A stretch of 60,000 nucleotides of DNA. It comes from Strigamia acuminata (taxonomy: Eukaryota > Arthropoda > Chilopoda > Geophilomorpha > Linotaeniidae). Numbering within the stretch: position 1 is the first letter of the stretch; each line of letters begins with the position of its first letter. The position numbers and the translations under genes are program-made. This document shows positions 43,221 to 57,000 of the stretch, piece after piece. Below the pieces are notes generated by a model that worked only from the letters and a program-made list of their open reading frames with translations, did no database searches and was not told the origin of the DNA. The stretch covers positions 57,485,369-57,545,368 of the forward strand of contig OX442314.1 in the NCBI GenBank assembly GCA_949358305.1, in the 5' to 3' direction.

Positions 43221-44570
43221 TCAGCTAGTGTGCGGTTGCGGATTGGTTGAATTATTGCGTCATAACTTTTCAATTCTCTTCACTTAAATAACTTTTTGTG
43301 TCAAATAATGCGACCCTTGTTGACTGTTCATGTTTTCGGGATTTGGTAGTGGGAAAACCCGATCGAACACCACATTCTGCTACAGGAACGTGCAGATAGA
43401 GAATTTTTGGATTTGTTGTGTAATTAATGGTAATAAAAAAAGGTGATTGCCATCTGTGATAACAAAAGGAACTAATTTTTTTTAAACTGTTGGCACAAGA
43501 ACAAGGTTGTTTTTATTTTTTAATAAAAAATGGTGAGTAGGTTAGGAAGTGGGGAAACCCTCGTGCGATTATATAAGAGGGCTAGATTGCTCTTCCTCAG
43601 ATTGTGTATGGGACAAGGCCAAGTCATCCGTTTCTCCTTTTAAGGGTGCGGTGATGGAGATGCTCCGTTTCAAGCTTTCCGGATATTATTATCTGCTCGT
43701 ATGGGTTGATTTGATACATCAGTTTCAGGTATTTCAATTATATTTAAGTATTAACTTATAAGGAAGATGTAGCGATGCCTTGCTTGCCCTCGTGTCTCAT
43801 ATTTTGTGTTTAAGTTCGGACCCATGTCGTTGATTTATGTGAAAATTTTCACTTTAAAAAAATTTGAGTGCTATTGCCGCGTTGGTCATGTCTGCTAATT
43901 CAATGGCAAAGTCTCGGATCGGGGAAAATTCTGGAATTTTTACGGGAAATTGGATTTTGTAATTTTTTAAATTCGGGAGGCGAAATAACTCAGATAAATT
44001 TGATTGATTCAGTTTTAATATTTTGTGGTACATTTCGTTAACACTTTTGCTATCTTGTTGCATGACATGAGGGACTACATTTAAACGTGCCATCTCATGG
44101 TCTTGGTCACAATTTGTTTTGATATTTTTTTTTACTACTGTAATTGTTCACTAACTGCGCCTAGTGTTTTTTCTACGTGTGTGAATAACTTAATATCAAC
44201 ATTTAGAATATGAAATGAGTTTTAGAATATTAAATTCTTATTCGTGAATTAATCCAGAGTTGTGAATACATTACCGTACATTTATGTGCACATTACTTTT
44301 ACAAAACCATTTAGAGCCAAAGGAATGAATTGGAACTCATTTCCTAGACAAAAACAAGAAAGTATGGGTTCAAGTTTATTAACAATTCGAATTTTATGTA
44401 AATCACATTTCGATGTAGTGGAAGAAGTGTGTGTTTGCAGTGAAAAAAACTAGATCATTTTTATGCGTACAAAAATGTATTCGATGTGGTAAATACGAGT
44501 TAGAATAGGAAGTGGGAAATGACTAAAACGAACGAGTGAGTGCTGCGTTTATATTTTCGTAAACACGGAT
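43221..44570. other. Mostly non-coding; one unrecognised minus ORF
   Basis: An ORF at 43854-44093 (minus, 79 codons, with KNYKIQFPVKIPEFSPIRDF) looks coding by composition but has no recognised domain or splice context. A TATA-like TATATAAG lies at about 43570. The rest is A+T-rich. Confidence 0.3.
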
Positions 44571-45810
44571 TGAACAAATAGGGTTAAATTGTTTTGTTTG
44601 CTTTGTAATGAGATGAAGTGTTCAAGAAGAGCAAATATTGAGAGACCGGTCCAAATAGCAATAATCGATCCGCTTTTGGCAACTAAAAAGGCTGCTTTCA
44701 TCATTTTCATGACGGATGTTAATACTTACACCTTAGACGTCTGAGCTTATGCCATATCTCACGTTTAATTCTAACTTGTGTTGATTGATTTCTGAGTTGA
44801 AATGGTCCAGTGTGTTTTCCTCTGTGGGCTCGTGTAATCAATATTTGGAATACGATAATGAATTTTAGATCTTTAAATTTTTATTCGTGAATTAATTACT
44901 ACATACAGAATTTGTGTGCATTAGAAACGTCAATGATTTTTTAACCTTAAGTGATAATTATACATAAAAATAATTTGAAGTTTGAATGACATGTTTTCAG
45001 CAAGGATTAAAGTGTGTGTCTACCAATTTACAAGTATTTTTTAAATTTATTAGTTTATGTTAGCGTCCAATTTAAAATACATTTCGAGAAGAAGGAATTA
45101 ATTTGAATACATTTGCTTGAGAAAAACAAGTGTGGGGAATAAGTAGTTTTAAACACGAGATTATGAAATCAGCAATACAATGCTGGTTTTTAATTATTTG
45201 CAAAAATGATTGTGCCATTTAGAAACTCCAATGTGTTTAATCTTTAATGTGCCATACATTTTTTTTCCAACGATTTCTCGTAAATTAATTGATTGTTTTC
45301 TAAGTGCATTACCACACAATTTTCTGTGCATTAGGAAACATCAATAATTTTAACATATGAATAATTTGAATGCATAATTTCAAAAATTTAAATTATTTTG
45401 TTTACATTGATGTGTAATGTTGGGTTTAATTGATGTGCATATTACTCACAAATTTATTTAGAATAGAAGGAATACATTTGAACTCATTTACTTGACCAAC
45501 AGAAGCATGTACGAGCTAAAGTCAGTTTAAGAATTAAAAGTCCATTGTCACACACAATTTATTTGATTAGAATTATCAATAATTTTTTAATCGTAACAAT
45601 AATTAAAATGCATGTTTTCAATAAGAACTGAACTGTTTCAATCATTTTTATTTTTTTTATTTTTTTATTTATTTATTTTTTTTTTACAATGGGTGAAATG
45701 TTTGTGCACATTGCTCTCACAAAACCATTTAGAGATGAAGAAACAATAACACTTTTTCTTGACCAAAACACAGTATGGGCTAAAGTTGGTTTAAATAAGC
45801 TTAGTATGCA
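44270..45810 (+). repeat. Degenerate 100-bp repeat, about four copies
   Basis: A block with GTGCACATT-x-CTTTTACAAAACCATTTAGAG, then GAA...ACTCATTT, CTTGACC and AAAGT/GGTTTA occurs near 44286, 45080, 45437 and 45703, each diverged. They are spaced 270-790 bp apart in one orientation. The blocks lie directly downstream of the channel gene and could be duplicated 3' flank. Confidence 0.55.
44575..44712 (-). pseudogene. DEG/ENaC TM2 exon relic (third copy)
   Basis: On the minus strand AKSGSIIAIWTGLSIFALLE is nearly identical to the TM2 of the exon at 46818-47157 (GSIISIWTGLSIF), and the DNA similarity continues past the stop of that exon. The cysteine-rich part and the acceptor are absent, and the stop of the intact copy is not conserved. 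It is a leftover of another channel gene in a former tandem array. Confidence 0.8.
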
Positions 45811-45811
45811 T

Positions 45812-46201
45812 ACTCTAACTCACTACAAGGTTGTCCCCACTCCCATTGGCCGAGCCATTTCACCCGTGTAGTGCTACAAAAAAGTAAGCCAAAACACCTG
45901 AATTGCATTGATTAAACAACCAATAAACAATTCAAAAATTGTTTGCTTTCCTGACAAAACAACCAATAAACTGAACAAACGTGTATGTCGAAATGACAAC
46001 AACATAAAACTGTATCTTACAATTGGGAAAAAACATTTTACTATAAAATAAATATAAAATTACATCATTTGAATAATTATAATAATCAAAACAATTAAAA
46101 ATAAACAAAACTCCTTTTCCTTGTTGTAGTACACAGTCTCTAGTTAAGAGGGATAAAGCTCGGTCAATGGGAGTGGGGACAATCTTGTAGCGAGTTAGAG
46201 T
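45812..46201. mobile_element. MITE with about 45-bp inverted ends
   Basis: ACTCTAACTCACTACAAGGT followed by TGTCCCCACTCCCATTGGCC at the left is matched by its inverse at 46159-46201. The middle is A+T-rich and non-coding. A target duplication was not found. Confidence 0.75.
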
Positions 46202-46817
46202 TGAGGTAAATCAAGTTGGGAATACAACACGAGAGAATTTACAAAAAAGCTTATACCCATGTACATTTTTTCTAATGATCGTTTATTTAGCCAGAATTTG
46301 CATTTTTAGTAATTTTAAAAACACAAACGCATTATTTTGTTCTCCATAGCCATGAGAATTCACTTTGTGAATACTGGTAGTACAAGATAGGAAATTGATG
46401 CAATTTGTCACCTCAGTCGACAGATTTCTAACAATACAGGTGGACAAATGTCAGTTTGCACTTACTATGTCTTAACCATGGGGCACTCAAAAGTAAACAG
46501 AGTGATTGAAATTACATTCATGAGCAAAGATTGTGGACAAATGGCCCCAAAATGATCAGCGACGAAATGCTTAGAAACAATTAGAATGTCTGGAAATCAG
46601 GTGATGAGTTTGCAGTGAAAGAACTACCGGTAGATCATTTTTGAGGTGTACAAGAATGCATTTAGATGTAGTTCATTTGAATTACGAAATGGAGAGCCAA
46701 TGTAAAACTGTCTACAAGAGTCCTTTTGTTAGAACAAACAGGTTTAAAAAGTAAAAAGGGAATAAGTATTTTTTTAATAATAATTAATAATTACGGAGTA
46801 TGTGGTTTACTTTGCAA

Positions 46818-47157
46818 TCAATTGAGATGTTGAATGAGATCAAAAATTGATAGGCCGGTCCAAATGGAAATAATCGATCCAATTTGACACAGCAATTTGA
46901 CAATGCTAATTGTCTCTTCCTCTTTAATTATTTCTCGAATGTCGCTTTCAAGTTTAAATGCATAGGCGTAGCCAAAATCATACTTCTCGTGTGTTTGTAC
47001 TGAAGGTATGAATATTGTCTCTTGACAGCGTTTCGAACAGGAACAGTGTGTGTGTGGATTCGTCTTGAATAGTGTCTCCAAATACATCGTGTGAGTGAGT
47101 TTAGCGGTTTCTTGAGTCAGGCAGAGTGGTAGATGACTTTTTTCCATAAATGGCAAT
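46818..47157 (-). CDS. Channel unit 2, last exon: C-rich region, TM2, stop
   Basis: Starts after GTATTGTTAG in phase 2 and reads LPFMEKSHLPLC, then HCSCSKRCQETIF (the C-x-C-x3-C box), a pre-TM segment, TM2 in LLCQIGSIISIWTGLSIFDL with filter GLS, and a stop only a few residues beyond the membrane. The very short cytosolic tail is unusual. The corresponding exon of unit 1 begins at the same position and phase. Confidence 0.9.
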
Positions 47158-48000
47158 CTAACAATACAACAGATTTTCGACATGTTAATGTTTTTGCATT
47201 GACCCTAAGCTTACCATTTTCCCCCGATTATAAACAGCATAGAACAACAACACCATTGTATATATGAAGTGCTGTTCTAATCGAATTATTTCAAAACATT
47301 TTAAAAGCCGGGTTTTTGAATAAATTCCCATATATTAACGTTTTGTTGTTTTCGGGAGAAGATGGCATAGTATACGCAAGCTGATTGCGGGCTAACGTTC
47401 GAATCCTGTCGGGCTACAGAGAAACGCTATAGCCACAAAACACTGGCTGCCCTTGTTAATCAAGTTGGAAATAGAAGGATATTTTTGTCACTCCAAAGCC
47501 AAGGAAAAATGTTTAAGGGTTTACAAGTCCAGAAAGATGACAATTGTATCTCATAACTAGCGGTACCGAATTTCTTGGATTCTAAGACATCATCTATTGT
47601 AAAACGCATCCCGTTTTTAGAGATGTTTATATGGAAAAAAAAAGAATGTTTGCTAAGCTGCTAGCCACATGTTTGACATCTCGTTCGGAAGAGTGTCTTA
47701 TACATTCTAAACCTAAGTTCAAGTGCAACATTTACTTGCATTCCATGTTGTAAACTAAGTTACTTTGTTTCAGCAATGCACATTGGCTGAAGAGGGTTGT
47801 AATTTTGTGCGTTTTAATTTGGTCAGTTTTAACACACGACGCACGGATTGAAATACTTCAACTTGAATGCACGTTTACGTGATTTCCAATTTGGCAGCAC
47901 CCATCAACAATGACTTGAAAACGTGGGCAGGGAAAAAATTGATAGAAAATAAAGAAAAGCTAACAAATAAAGGGAATTTTTAAAAATACAAAATACAAAA

Positions 48001-48031
<31 letters not shown>

Positions 48032-51000
48032 GCTAATATTTTTTAAAATTGCCTTTGCTTTGAATCAAAGGATTACGGTATGTCAACTAGACAATCAGTC
48101 GGAGCCAATTTAGTATGCTTTAGTTAACCGGGCGTAGTTGAATGGGCCGGGGGGATAGTTGAACTGTCAGACGCCAGTTATTCCCAAATATATCTTCTAT
48201 CCAAATGTCATAATTTTGTTTGGTGATGCTCGTTCAATTGGCGCCGATTAATTGTTACCAAACCACCCAGACTGCTCAGCTGTGAGATAGATGGAAACCA
48301 ATGCTTTGAGATTGAAAACATACTTACTGGCATTTGAATGGTTGCTCCTGCAGTTTGTCTGCATAACATTTGGCTTCGCAAGCTGAAACTCGCTCGTTTG
48401 TTGCACAAGGGCTTTTTGGAGTATTCACTCGAACCAACTAGAAAAAATTAATGTTTCAATGTTTCAATATCAGTGCGTTTTGTGTAAGCACACTCTACTC
48501 TGTGTAGCCCAAAATATTGTCCAGTGTATAAAGCGTTCGCTCTCTGGTCTGGACAAATGACAGATGTCCCTACATTAAAATAATTCGAAAATATACGCTA
48601 AGCTAATTTGACGCAAATAAGTGGGCTAGTTCGCAGATTTACTCGTATCGGGCCGCCGTCAAGTGTGGACATCGGGCGGTGAATAAACCTAAACTCGCTG
48701 TAACTAACATTATTTATATTCGACGAGGATCAAACTCACGTTGTTGGTGTTGGGCGTAAAAGAATGAGTATGCGCAATGTAATTCCTTGAGCGGGAGGGC
48801 GAGGAATATCACAGGCATGCGAAGTAAAATAATAGCGAAAAGAGGCGCAAATGGGGTTAAAGAAGAGTGTGCGCTGTTTAGGATGCGTTATAAATAAAAG
48901 GTGATGTTCTCAACTCACAGTCAATCGAGAAGCTGTCGCTTGGTTGAGAGAGGTGTGAGAAGTGATATTAATCAGGAAAACGATGACTAAGTAAACTTGA
49001 GTCACGTGGTCAGGTTTATGTAAGTGGGTGAGGGGGTGAAAGGTATAAAATAACTCCTATTGTTGGAAATAATGTGATGCGCGAGGTGAAGCTGCGCATA
49101 CATTTAGGAAGATGAATCATCTGTCTTAGATGGGAAGAGAGATTGGAAAAAATAAAAAAAACTTAAGATGGGTTAATCCAAGTGGGAAATGAAATTAAAA
49201 AGAAGGGTGGGTAGCCTGCCTGTGACAAAACATGTTCACATGTGAGCTACCTATTTTCATGAAAATTCTTCAGAAATTGAAATTCAAAATTTTTGTATTT
49301 ATGTTTTATGAGTGTGTAGCACAAAAATTTAAATTGAAACAGGAAGTGATGTGATAAGTTGTGAAGTGATATCATATAACTAGTTAACTACAGATAAAAT
49401 TTTACTTTGTGAGTGCTTGAATTTTAACTGAATTTTGCTTCAATTATTGTAAAACTATGTATACAACTGTAATGCGTAACTACACTTAAAACTAAAGTAA
49501 AATAGAGTTTAGTGAAATTGTATTTTAGTTTGTATTTTTACCAGTTTTAGTTTTACAGACAGGAAATGATGTCATTTTTGTTTTAAAATGGAACTAAAAC
49601 ACAAAATGTTTTAATTTTTGAATGCAGCTAGTGCTTTTCTCTATACGAGACGCATTGCTGAGTCCGGAGTCCGGAACAGAGAGCCGTTTGGTCTGCGCAG
49701 CAAATTTGCCATTGCTGACTATTGTTTGGGACCGGGTCCCTGCCAACTTGTCCGGACGGCGCTAAATCTGGGCTACACAGAGTACATTTTACTATAAACA
49801 TAACCGATTGACGAGAAATAGCGATATGAATTAAATGCAAGTTGGATAGGTAGAAAATATATTTTGGGTGAAAGATTTGATTCTCCGGTGGAATGAAGCT
49901 CTGGAATAAATTAAATTAAATTAAATTAACTCAGTGGAATGGAAACTGAAAACACAAACGATCTTACTGCTCGATCCACTTGGAATTTTGGTCTGACGTA
50001 ATTTTTATTACGTTTAATCTGGAATAAATTAAATTAAATTAAATTAACCTAGTGGAATGGAAACTGAAAACATAAACGATATCACTGCTCAACTCACTTT
50101 CAGATATTCATTATATGTTGGAAGCTGTAAAAACGGTGTATTTGAAGAATATGATTCATCAACTGTAACAATTTAGAAGTGAATGAAAAATAATAGTTGT
50201 GTTTTGTACACATTGTAACCCAATTCTATTTTTAAAGGCTTTTATTTAACTTGACATGATTGTGTGTTTCGAGGGGTACGCCATAGGGTGGAATCTCATA
50301 CACTCTGTGAGATTCCACTTGAGAGTCATCTGGAATCTCATGGAATCTGTTGGAATCTACATTGATTCCAATTTAACTCACCAGGGTTTGTACGTGGAGA
50401 ACTGCAAATTTGCAAGTTTTTTTTATTCTAAAATACAAAATACAAAAGTGCACTGACAAGTGAGCGGTTATTCATCAAATTCTCAAAGGCAATAATAGAA
50501 AAAGCCAAAGTGAATTGATGAAAAACTAATTGTTGTTTTCATATTGTAATTGTTGTACGTCATCAGTTCCAATTTTCTCCCCTTTTCACATTTTCTACCG
50601 TTGTCCTAAGTGTTTAATCCAAGATTCAGCTTAAACCTGCTAACTTGTCAACTGATGACGTCATGCTTTAGATTTTGGGCAACTGGTTTTGTCGCGCGTA
50701 TTGTAATTGTAGTTACATATCATAACTACAACAATTTACTTTTTTAACAATTAACTTTGGGTTTTGTAACGTACGTAATGGGTTACGAATCTGGATCGCT
50801 ATAGATGGTTTCCATCATGGTGTACGTTGGAGTAGGGAATGTAGGGATTTTAGAGATAAAATCTCAGCACAGAATAAAGAATGTTCACTCTCAAGATTTT
50901 GTCAAAAGTACACTGTTAAGTTTTCACCAAGATGGCGGGACACTAAAGCTCTTTATATTGTTTCCTTTGAGAATTTGATGAAAACCCACTCAGTGCACTT

Positions 51001-54000
51001 GACCTTTAACTTTGAAGGAAAATTATTCCCAATTAACTGTAATTCTCTATGAAATTCTAGAAAATTCTCATTTTTTGGTGTCTAGGAAACATTTAACGAT
51101 CTAGAACCAATCACCTATTTATTTTTCTAGGTACCGTACACAGCCTTTTTTTCTTTACCATTTTTACAAGGTTTTTTTTGCAACTTATCTACCATGTAAA
51201 AACAGAATTAGGTCTACTGTATTTGTTTCTACCTGTTGCATGCTTTCTGCAGACTCCAAATACTGTTGAAACACATGTGGTGTTGAACTACAAACAAATC
51301 TTGTAAGTGAAAAGCAATCCTACAATCAATCTACAGCATATTGTTGTGTAACAATAGAAAAACGTGGTCGAGGGCTTAGCAAAATTAAAAAAGAGTGCAC
51401 TAAAATGAAATGAGGATAAGCTTTGATTTGTTATCGTACACTAAAAAATGTCTGTAATAAAACAATTTTTTGAAAAAAGTTTATTAATTTACAGAATACT
51501 CTGTAAACTAATACTAGTAATAATAAATCTGTAAATTTGTAGTGGTGTTTATCAGTAGTGTTTAAAACCACTCTCTGTATGTGTATGTGTTTGTGATTGC
51601 GTCTGTCTGACCTCTATCTCCTCCGAAACCAGTGGACAGATTTCGAATTTGAAAAGTGCAATGGACGGCTCTATCTCGATACCAAGAGGGGGTGGATACT
51701 GGATAGGCTACTTTTCACATTCATTGCATTCACATAGTAATTCTAATATTAATATTTATATCAACGCTAATACTACTAAATGCAATAAATTAAATGCATC
51801 AAATTTAAGATTAAGCTAACCACGAGCTTACCAGCGAACCTCGCAATGCCACGAAGGAAAACTTTTCCCATCAAAAGATGGCGTTTAAACATCAATGTAT
51901 CAACAACATAACCAATAACAATGCGCACTGATACAGTTCTTACATCTCTCACCACAGACCAACACTGATACCAATACCAAACGCACAAACAAACGTCAAC
52001 AACAACTGAACTCCCAACACCACTCTTGCTGGGATGTAGTCTACGTTGCTGCCTAGTACTATACATTTTTTAACGTGGCTCTTTTTGGATTTCATAGTTA
52101 TAACAACCGATTCCATTTTTTCCACTGTCACCCCTGCAGAAGTCTACGACAGAACATGCAAATAGAATTAGTCGTGCGCTATTTTTAAACCTTTTTTAGG
52201 TGTAATAGCCAAAAGAATAGACTTGTTACATTTTATATTTTAAAAACAAACTAAATGTAGCTTTAACTAATGGAACATATACTGTACCAAAACGACAACA
52301 TATTTCACCCTTACAATTGCACCGAAGGGTTAAATTGCATTAATTGGGCAAATCTCAAAATATTATTTAAAATATATTTTTGAACCAAATGGGCTGCTTC
52401 CTGTTTGAATTACAATTGACATGCCAAGATGTGCGCAGGGAAATCACGAGAATGAGTTCAAAACCAGGGAAGATATATTGCACGTCATGAAACATAGGGA
52501 TAAAAAATACTATACAGTATACAATGTATAGATTTTAAATTTCACTTACATTGGCTGCAGAAATATCACACAATGAGGCGGCTTTCCATAATTTGAGTGG
52601 ATCATTGGCAAATTTAGTTGACGAATGGAGTAAGTCAAAGAGCTGGAAACGACGAGGATCAATTTTCTGTCGTTCAACGAAATCCTCTCTAGCTTTTAAT
52701 ATTTCTCGAGTTTCTGTACAAAGGACAACGAGTGGATGATGAATTTTTTTGTCTCTCACGAGGGTAATCGTTTTGGCGAGTGGATAATCAAAGTAAGAAT
52801 TAATTGAAATGTAAATTTGGTGGATGGAGATAAAAATTAGAAATAGCAGCACAACATTTTTCAATTGATTTCTTTTATCGGGCGTTTTCTGCTTTTCTTT
52901 TAGTATTTCTTGAATTTTATCTAGCAACTGGCGATTTTTGCTTTTCTTGTTTTTGTACACAATTAGAAGCATTTTGCAGCAGTGAACAAATATTTCGACG
53001 AGCATTAAACATGACATTCCAAAATATAGTCCGATGTTTCCGCCAATGTCACACAGTAAAGTGATTATGTCGTAAGAATGTCGTTCTTGCAATGTCCGAA
53101 CGTAATTATTCACAACAGAGATTTCGAAAATAGTCTCCTTCTCAGAATGAGGTGATTGATGACGGTACATGCTGAGCTGTGTCACTTTACATACACGAAG
53201 ACATTTGCAATAGAGGTAAGCATAAAGCCACTTAAGATGTTGTTTTTTTAGATAAGTGTTATTGCATTCTGGTAGGTTTCGTGCATCATGAAACGGATAT
53301 CTGAAATCGAAATTAGTGTTACTTCAGTGTGTTCAGTAACTATTGTGATCAAAGAAGTTAATGAACAACACACGGCTTTAGTATTTGAGTCTCGAGCGAA
53401 CGATTTGTTTGTTAAACTAAATAGACTGCCTTATTCTTTTTTACAACCCATGGTCTTTTCCCAAATGTTTATATTACTCCACCTATAACACAGGAACTTA
53501 AAAATAATTTAACAAAATTGCCTGGCAAGAAGTACACAGTCGAAGACTGTGACCACTACGCTTACCGTAAACACATGTAAACACATATGGAGGGCGCGAC
53601 GTGCCCAATAATAGTAATTGCAGGTGCGACGTCGAGCTGAAGGAAAGGTCTTAGTTGGCCGTTCCGAGGCTCACAGTATTATTAATTACAAGGTTTAAAT
53701 AAGGCAGTGGCTACGTTCACTTCCGACGGGAACGTATTATTTCAAGGCGCGTTGTGATTGGTTGAGAGCTAACGATGGCGCTTCGTTTCGTCAATGTAAG
53801 TTTTCTCAAATCGATGTATTTCGAGGGGTTAGCTTCTTTTTTCCTTACAAGGAGGGGGGGGGGGCTAAGTCCCCCCCTGGACCCCCCAGACCTAACCTTA
53901 TCTGTTTTTTGCAATGTAGACAGAACGGGGTTTTTCGTCAATCTCTCAACCAATCACAGCGCGCCTTGAAAACAATACGTTCACATCGGACGTGAACGTA

Positions 54001-57000
54001 TCCACTTCGTTTAAATAAACTGCCTATCTGGATATTGTTTGATTAGAAATAAAAATATACCTGCAAGTCGCAACTCTCATGAGACAATGCAGCCAACATC
54101 CCAGTAAATTATCATCGCAAGGATTTCGCTTAGTGTTGATGAAGTGATACTGAAAAAAACATGCTACAGTTAAATTAGACTATTACATATTACGGTAGAT
54201 GCAATAATTTCAAGAACATGTGAAATAAGAGAAATTAGTATCCTAAACAGCACTGAAACATACACAGTAAGAATGTATCTTTGATGTGTTTTGCAATTCC
54301 GATTGTGAAAACCGTGTGGTTTTATGGATCTTTATATGTTTTATTTGCCTTTTGGTTATTATAATTCATTTATTTTTTTGTATTTAATTTTCAATTTCTA
54401 AAGGGTTTAAATATGTATTTTGTGTTTATTTGAGAAATTGTTCGATTTTATATTATTGAAACTATTGCATTTATTGTGTTTTTTTAAAATTTTATTTGTT
54501 TTAAATATTGCAAACATATTTTACTTGTTATATTTGTGTTGGTTTTACTTTCACCCAAATTGGGGACCGTGACCATGGAGACCCTCCAAGTTTGGAATGT
54601 GTCTCCATTTTTAATTTTACCCACCTGTTGGATTTGACTTTGTTGATCCAATAGGAGTATCTATTGTAGATATGTAAAAAAGACCACGGTGAAATAAAAC
54701 CTTAGTGTATTCTAAAACTCAAGACTGTGTGTGTGCTTCAATTTCACTCCAGCTGCCATTTTAAAATTTGAAAAAAATATTAACTTTGTGACCGTTTTGC
54801 CACCCTGCGTGGCCTACGTGTCTCCACACACCGCCTAGTGGCTCCAAGCCGTCCCCCTCAAGGAGTGGACCGGCCTAGCAGGGGAGGAGGGTGAAGACTT
54901 CTATAGTCCGTGCACGGTATCTTAATGCTAAATTCGTACAGCGCATCCCATTCTGCGCAGACGATTTTCTAATTCCAGTTGTTATTTAGCAGTATTAAGC
55001 CTAATATTAGGCCTAACAATGCTAAAATAAAGTAAATAAACAACAATTAACTCATAATTAAAAGTAATTTACAACGTAGTACCAAAATATTTTTGTTTAT
55101 TTACCTTATTTTTGCATTATTAGGCCTAATATTAGGCTTAATACTGCCATATAACAACTGGAATTAGAAAATCGTCTGCGCAAAATGGGATGCGCAGTAC
55201 GAATTTAGCATCAAGATACCGTGCGCGGACTATAGTGTGAGGGCACGGTCCTAACTACAGCAGACAACTGCTGACTATGTTCTTCTCACCATTCACCACT
55301 GTGACACTCACTTGTCAGTGGCAGGAAGATGAGCCTGTCGCAGCCTTCATGAGCAGCCACATGGGCTGTACGAGGTGAGTGCAGCAGAATGTTTGTCCGA
55401 CGTAACCGACCACGTTGCCCATGGGACTACCATCCTGTGTGCGATGGGACGGTTGCCGGTTTAGCATGCCTAACAGCGCTGCCACACAGTAAGATAGGTA
55501 ACCCAACCCCTAGACAACAATTAAAGGCCAAAACCCAACAATCTGAGTCCCTGTCTTGTTTTTACTTACGTGAAATATGCGTCCCTCCCGTGTAGTAAAT
55601 CTCCATACTGCGCGGATAAGATTACATCCAGTCACAACTTTTTAATTTCAAATTTACATCTGCTACTAGAACTTTAGATCTCACTATCTGAATTTAGAAA
55701 TAGTGTCAGATTTGACACAGATACCAAATAACATCCGAAGGAATACTCGGGGCCTAATATTGCATGAATATGACAAAGATTTGAATCTGGTTCACTTTAA
55801 CGACCACATTTTAGCGACTACATTTTAGCGACGCCGCAATATCTAAAATCACCCGAGCGCTAAAGTGAACGTCGATAAAAATCTTATATAAAAATCTTAT
55901 AAATTTAATCAAATTATCCCTAAATCTAATAAAATAAATTAAAATAATCCTAAAATCTAATAAATTTATGCAAAATTATCCCAAAATCTAATAAATTTAT
56001 GCAAAAATATCCCAAAATATTTCAAAGTGCATTAAATTTTTTTAAACACTACCGGTAATCACCAAATTCTGAAATTTATCCAAATCCACTTCCTTGTTAG
56101 TCAACCTGTCACCAACAACACCGCTCCTTTCACCTCAACCCTCAAACCCATCGAACAAGCTATTAGAAAATAAATGATTGACATAAAATGCAAATCCCAA
56201 AAAATTACTCCATATTTGACTATGACAGCTTAATCTTGCCTGACAACACAATACCCCAAAAATCATAACCAAAAATCTCTGTCCCTTTCCCATAATCCCC
56301 TACAAAACTTCAAAAACGTCGCTAAAACGTTTGTGAAATGTGCTGAACGAATATTTCGGTTGACCTGTCGGGCGTCGCAAAAAACTCACCAATTTTGGCT
56401 TTTTTCGCTAAACTTGCATTCGCTAAGGTAAACTGATCCGAAAATTTTGCCCAAATTTGACAAAGTTTTGCACAATAATTTTGGATGTCTTATTTCATAA
56501 AGGTCTTGAAAATCTTTCTTACCTGTTTAACATTAACTTTATAAACATATTTTTGGCTCAGTTTCAACACAGCTTTTCTGCTATTATAGTTGATTTGTGA
56601 ATAATCAATCAATACCTGAAAAATCAGAGAATAAGTTCACCAGTTATTTAGACTAAATTGAATTTGCAAACAACGTTTAACACAGCATTTGCTTTGCCAG
56701 TGTATCGATACAAATACAATTATTAAGTGGTCATCTCAGCCAATTTGCGGGAGTCGAAATGGATATTGTGGCCTACTCAAAGTGGTTTAATTGTTAGTTG
56801 AAGCACTCTAATGTGATCTTTACATAAAAGAAACTAGTTATTGGGCCTGTAATCGGTTTACCCTATTTATTTGATTCTAAATGTGCATTTTTGGCAACCG
56901 CACGCGATTTTTTAAAAGCTGTCGTGATCCAGTTTTAATGGGAAATAAAATAATCTACCTTGGTACCGGAAATAAAAGCATTAATGAAGTAACTATTTAT

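Noticed and set aside
47158-47273. Alternative exon ending AAAATG|GTAAGC just before the last channel exon
   Set aside because: Splice sites are good and the phase fits, but the joined codon would be TGA. The exon at 48328-48437 fits the family motif and gives Gln.
48885-48925. Strong promoter call for a plus-strand gene
   Set aside because: A TATA-like site is present, but no plus-strand gene follows within several kb; listed only as a low-confidence site.
55564-55720. Possible missing unit 1 exon between 56523 and 54149 with LKSCDW
   Set aside because: The position and a Cys-Asp-Trp motif are attractive, but no donor gives the required phase and a TAA interrupts the longer version. Only a 30-base micro-exon would fit, which I could not support.
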